Below are positions 32,962 to 36,507 of a DNA stretch of 36,507 nt, in pieces (the stretch's first letter is position 1; every line of letters starts with the position of its first letter). This DNA comes from Neoconidiobolus thromboides FSU 785 (taxonomy: Eukaryota > Entomophthoromycota > Entomophthoromycetes > Entomophthorales > Neoconidiobolaceae). The stretch is taken from contig MU626451.1 of NCBI GenBank assembly GCA_025603075.1, positions 1 through 36,507 on the forward strand. The letters run 5' to 3'. The notes beneath the pieces were generated by a model, which was given only the letters and a program-made list of their open reading frames with translations, made no database searches and was not told the origin of the DNA. A program made the position numbers and the translations under genes.

Positions 32962-33912
32962 TTAGAATGTTAAACAAGCAAATGCGCCATTATAGCCTTT
33001 ACAAGATGAGCCATATGGACAAACTTGGATTAAAGTTTTACCATTCAAGCAAATTGCTAAGTTGTTTTCATTACAGCGTAACTCTCCATGAGTAGTGCAT
33101 GAGTTGCTATTAGGGTCAACTGGTTTTTCAATTGGCTTTTCAACTGGTTTTTCGATCGGTTTAATTTCATAGACAGGTGGAGTTGGTTCTTTTTTCTCTG
33201 GCTCTTCCTTAGGTTGCTCCTTCTTAGGCTCTTGTTTTACAGGATCCTTGGGCTTGTTTTGGTCATTTCCTTCTGGAACACCTTGAGAGCCACTTGGTGA
33301 AATGGTTTTAGATGGAGTAGATTCCATTTCAGATTTTTTATAATCATTAGCAAAACCTTCTGGGAAAATTTCATAACCATCAATGTTAGCTATGGTTGGT
33401 ACATGTCCAGTGATACTTCCTCCTTCTTTACCATTCTTGATCGTAATATCAGCACAATTCATGTAATATTCACGATTACCAGATCTATTGATCCAACCCC
33501 ATGCAAATGTTACAGGTCCGCTTGGAGCATTAGCTGGGATAGGTATATCATAGTTTAATCCACCAGTTAAACAATCTCCATAAACACTCTTCAATACTAC
33601 CCAGTCTCTGTCATTGTAGGATACTGAAAATTGACAATGTCCTCCATTATGTGGAGCAGTACCACCGAGCTGTACAGAAACAGTTTCCCCAGCATTAACA
33701 TCATAGGATGATGGGCCTTTGGGGTAACCACGGCAAGGGTATGGAAATTCAGAGCCAAGTGGGGAACTGTAAGAGTAATCAAACTCAGGCTCAAGGTAAT
33801 TTTTGTTATGTTTAGATTTTCTTGGAGGAGGGTTAGTCATTTCCATGTGAGAAGTGACTTGGTAAGCAGCACCAAGGATGAATAAAATAGTTGAAAGTTT
33901 TGCACTAACCAT
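32962..33912 (-). CDS. Secreted AA11-type lytic polysaccharide monooxygenase with C-terminal CBM19-like domain
   Basis: A copper enzyme that oxidatively cleaves chitin outside the cell. Single exon, 316 aa. A signal peptide (residues 1-21, ending YQVTS) precedes His22, which becomes the mature N-terminal residue of the copper histidine brace. The second brace histidine is in TAPHNGGHCQFSVSY (His88 by alignment with AA11 HGGGSCQ; His92 is the other candidate), and the axial tyrosine is in NREYYMNCAD (probably Tyr150). The HMEM start and the APSGPVTFAWGWINRSGNRE block are AA11 hallmarks. A Pro/Glu/Lys linker (about 195-268) with KPIEKPVEK repeats leads to a six-cysteine module (C272, C280, C288, C298, C304, C313) with the spacing of the chitin-binding CBM19 family. 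Intronless, unlike almost every neighbour. Role in own-wall remodelling versus arthropod cuticle attack cannot be decided from sequence. Confidence 0.88.
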   Translation of the reverse strand: MVSAKLSTILFILGAAYQVTSHMEMTNPPPRKSKHNKNYLEPEFDYSYSSPLGSEFPYPCRGYPKGPSSYDVNAGETVSVQLGGTAPHNGGHCQFSVSYNDRDWVVLKSVYGDCLTGGLNYDIPIPANAPSGPVTFAWGWINRSGNREYYMNCADITIKNGKEGGSITGHVPTIANIDGYEIFPEGFANDYKKSEMESTPSKTISPSGSQGVPEGNDQNKPKDPVKQEPKKEQPKEEPEKKEPTPPVYEIKPIEKPVEKPIEKPVDPNSNSCTTHGELRCNENNLAICLNGKTLIQVCPYGSSCKGYNGAFACLTF

Positions 33913-34373
33913 ATTGAGTCCTATTAATGATGAAATATAAGTATCAAATATATGTTTATAGCTTTATGCTATTACCTTTTATTAATTTGATATTAATATA
34001 CTTTTGTATTAAGATTAATGAGATCAAAAAGTAAAGCCACTTTGTTGAAAGCAAAATACCTTAAATAAAATAAAAAAACTGGGTTTTCTGAACAGGAACA
34101 ACAATACTTGAACTTTTAAATTATAATTTAATATTTTTGATTTTTATTTCCAAATTAAGACATATAATTTATTTTGAGCTATATTATTTACAAATAGAGC
34201 ACTTTTTGCTATCAGTTATTTTTATAAGGCGAAGGGCGTAAAATAATAGATAACATTTATTTAGAAGTAAATTATAGGATACTCAGTATGTAATTGTAAC
34301 TTTAAGAGTAGTTATTTTAATTTGAACTTTGGTTCTATCTTTAGAACACCTCATATCTCTTATGAAGCGGTAA

Positions 34374-34392
34374 TAGTGGTTGAAAACCACTA
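34374..34392. other. Short perfect hairpin resembling a tRNA anticodon arm
   Basis: TAGTGGTTGAAAACCACTA folds into an 8-bp stem with a 3-nt loop, or equivalently a 6-bp stem with a 7-nt TTGAAAA loop as in a Phe (GAA) anticodon arm. No D-arm, B-box or acceptor pairing was found around it, so it is listed only as a hairpin. Confidence 0.4.
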
Positions 34393-35365
34393 TAAAAGCC
34401 ACAGGTTAAATTTTCATTTAGATCAGCATGTTACACCAGCGAGCTAACTTAGATATCTATCATATTTTCTGAACCATGTACTATTTAAATTAAATAAGTA
34501 CCATTTAATACCATCATTCAAATAGCAAAAGTATTGCGAATGAATTCATTTGGCCTTATCGATATGAAGTTCTTCTCTGCTTGAATTTATTTGTCAAAAG
34601 GACATTTAATTTTTAATGAAGCTAATAATAGAATAGCACCTCAAGTTATATTTTTTAAATTTGATAGAGAGCTATAGCTTATGACAATTACTTATAATAC
34701 TTTTATTTCATTTCTACAGAACTCTTTAAATAAGCTGTTTTTATGACAAAGAAGTTATAAAATATTAGATCTATAACAGTATTTATTTGAATGAAACATA
34801 TAATATAAGTTCTTGGAGAACCTGTCTAAATAGATAATAAATGATAGTATTTATTTATCCATTTTTTATTTTGCACAAAATTTAAAAAAATTGGTTAATA
34901 CAAATCTAGAAAAACATTCGAGATTTTTAAATTTTCAAAATACTGCTAGTAGCTTGAACAACTTATTTAACCACATGTTTTGATGTCTATACAAGATACG
35001 GTATAAAGTTAATATTTGTTTAAACTTTCATTTTGACTATGTAGAATAGGTAAAATATTCAATAGCTTTTAACCAGATATAATAATGAAAATAGATTTAA
35101 AAAATTAATCTTTTAGCTTTTTTATAAACATTTTTATGCCAATTTATTAAGATGCTGTAGAATGATAAATAATGTTTAAACTCGAACTTTTATTTTAACA
35201 TGTTAAATTTTTTAGATCACATGAAAAATATATATTAAACTTAATAGCTTGAAAAATTGTCCAAAATTTTTAAATAAAAGTTATTTAAACCTAGTTATAT
35301 ATTTTTAAATATCTTTATACTTATTTCTAGTGTTTTTTTATAAAGTCCATATATATATATGTTGA

Positions 35366-35482
35366 TTAAGGGGAGAAACAGAAAATAGTATTATTTTCAC
35401 AGAAGGCAGTGGACTTGTTCACTATAGGATGGCTAAAGCTTTTAAAAAGTTGAGTCAAGTAGCGCAAGGTGGGAATCGTTGA
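35366..35482 (+). other. Possible exon or coding remnant
   Basis: A 38-codon open segment between two stops reads FTEGSGLVHYRMAKAFKKL then SQVAQGGNR. It stands out as GC-richer and amino-acid-diverse against the surrounding AT-rich sequence, with an ATG at 35429. No convincing splice partner was found. It could be a decayed gene, a small ORF or chance. Confidence 0.2.
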
Positions 35483-35930
35483 TGTACATCATACTTACTA
35501 GAGAGAACCAACTTTAGTAAATGTCAGCTTTAAGTGAAAAGAGATATTATTTTGAAAAAATACAACCCAAATTATACAAAAGACTCCTTTGTTGTAAATC
35601 AAAAACTGTTTTTATGTTTAATTTTTCTCACTACTATTATTAATTACTATTACATACAGGTAAGTAAAAGTTTGATTAAAATCAAGGATAAGATTTTCCC
35701 ATTTCATTTTTTTTAACCACTTACTGTATAACATAATAAATACTGAATAAAAAACGTCCAAACGGAATTATTTTAAAATTAAGCAAAAAAGTAAAAAAAA
35801 TTGCAACACTTAGTGTTTAATTCATAATATTTGCTAAGTACCTAATTAAACAAAAACTGAACTAAGCTTTCAGGCTAATTCATATATAATTTGAAATTAC
35901 GTTATGGTCAACTTTTTTAATATATGAGGC

Positions 35931-35947
35931 TGTCTTAATTGGTTTCA
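35931..35947 (+). repeat. Second dispersed repeat core, copy c
   Basis: Core TGTCTTAATTGGTTTCA, closely matching 16636-16652 with similarity continuing about 20 bp downstream. Confidence 0.5.
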
Positions 35948-36137
35948 GAATCTACTTAGAAATTAATCCAAATTTAAAATTTCAAGTTTGTGTCCAATAT
36001 AACGGTTAAATCTAAAAAGCCTAAAATTAAATGTCTCTATTTAAAACTTATTTTAATTGTTTCCTTTTAAATAGCTAATTTTCCTAATTATATAAATACA
36101 CTTATTTGACTTTGTTTTTTGTTGAAATAAAAATAAA

Positions 36138-36507
36138 ATGCAAACTTTCATAACTAAACTTCGAAATAGAATTTTTGAAAATTTCAATACAATAGGGAGG
36201 AGTACATAATATAAACATTGTAATTCATTTACATCAATTTTAAGAGATACTTATAACAACCCAAGGTTTATGTAATTTTATAACAAAACAAAACAAAGAA
36301 AAGATATATTACCAAAGTTTACTATCGATAATAATAAACTTAATCAACCAATGTATAAAATTAGTGCTTTAAGGGAAACAGGAAACAAAAACCAACAAGT
36401 AGCGTTATTATCAACTATAGCTTCAGTATATTCTTTTGATGAATGTAAGAGTTTTGGGTTTAATATAAACAGAAATCAATATAATTATTCAAAAATAAGT
36501 AATAATA
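36138..36507 (+). CDS. 5' part of an unidentified gene, cut by window edge
   Basis: A start codon at 36138 opens a basic, presequence-like N-terminus (MQTFITKLRNRIFENF) up to a GT donor at 36202. One frame is then open from 36276 to the window end and reads as protein (DILPKFTIDNNKLNQ, YKISALRETGNKNQQ, VALLSTIASVYSFDECKSF). Two splice models reach that frame: one intron 36202-36303 (102 nt), or two short introns 36202-36244 and 36266-36303 with a 21-nt exon between. Both use the acceptor at 36303. I do not recognise the product; the VALLSTIASVYSF segment faintly recalls the first strand of the mitochondrial RMND1/DUF155 family, and the basic N-terminus would fit import, but this is speculative. 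Confidence 0.35.

Larger units (their letters stand above)
33913..36137. other. Long intergenic region, LPMO promoter side
   Basis: 2.2 kb of AT-rich DNA upstream of both the LPMO gene and the gene at the right edge. It contains a small hairpin (34374-34392), a 38-codon open segment of unclear status (35366-35482) and one copy of the second repeat core. Otherwise no gene was seen. Confidence 0.55.

Noticed and set aside
34330-34450. Possible tRNA-Phe around the TTGAAAA loop hairpin
   Set aside because: The anticodon-arm-like hairpin is perfect, but there is no D-stem pairing, no GGTTCRANYCC B-box and no 7-bp acceptor stem.
1-36507. CRISPR array, prokaryotic operon, virus or toxin system
   Set aside because: No regularly spaced direct repeats, no prokaryotic gene organisation and no viral replication, capsid or toxin gene; all recognisable genes are eukaryotic and intron-bearing or secreted fungal enzymes.

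Overview
The window is strongly AT-rich eukaryotic DNA. Its genes are split by many very short introns (mostly 43-50 nt, GTAA/GTAT donors, almost always TAG acceptors). The gene content is fungal: an LRG1-type LIM-RhoGAP, a PMP47/PMP34-type peroxisomal carrier, a Trs65/TRAPPC13-like protein and a secreted chitin-active AA11 monooxygenase. A full-length Integrator subunit (INTS7) argues against Dikarya, because yeasts and filamentous ascomycetes are known to lack Integrator. My inference is an early-diverging fungus, possibly Entomophthoromycotina/Conidiobolus-like; I cannot prove the taxon from the sequence alone.

Layout, left to right. 1-935(+): 3' part of a patatin-like phospholipase. 2021-5338(+): 11-exon LIM-RhoGAP. 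5838-6607(+): small coiled-coil protein. 6626-10749(-): 12-exon INTS7. 10888-13020(-): 7-exon MUS81. 14220-16046(-) and 17399-19007(+): a divergent pair of large acidic, disordered proteins of unknown function. 19959-21305(-): 8-exon peroxisomal carrier. 22111-24470(-): Asn-rich Trs65/TRAPPC13-like protein. 27135-28781(+): PP2A B55 subunit. 30108-32019(-): NOL8 ribosome-biogenesis factor. 32962-33912(-): AA11 LPMO with a C-terminal six-cysteine chitin-binding-type module. 36138-36507(+): 5' end of an unidentified gene running off the right edge. I traced exon boundaries by hand; wherever a complete gene is given, the exon lengths sum to a multiple of three.

The genes are mostly unrelated housekeeping functions (small-GTPase signalling, snRNA/mRNA 3'-end processing, DNA junction cleavage, peroxisomal transport, vesicle tethering, phosphatase targeting, ribosome assembly), so this is ordinary chromosomal sequence and not a gene cluster. 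The AT-rich intergenic regions hold a previously unannotated-looking repeat: seven copies of a roughly 95-100 bp TA-flanked imperfect palindrome, which looks like a non-autonomous Tc1/mariner-type MITE. Two copies face each other inside the divergent promoter of the acidic-protein pair. Notable points are the fungal INTS7, the MITE family, the acidic-protein pair, a perfect CRE palindrome upstream of the peroxisomal carrier, and paired CCAAT boxes upstream of the PP2A gene.
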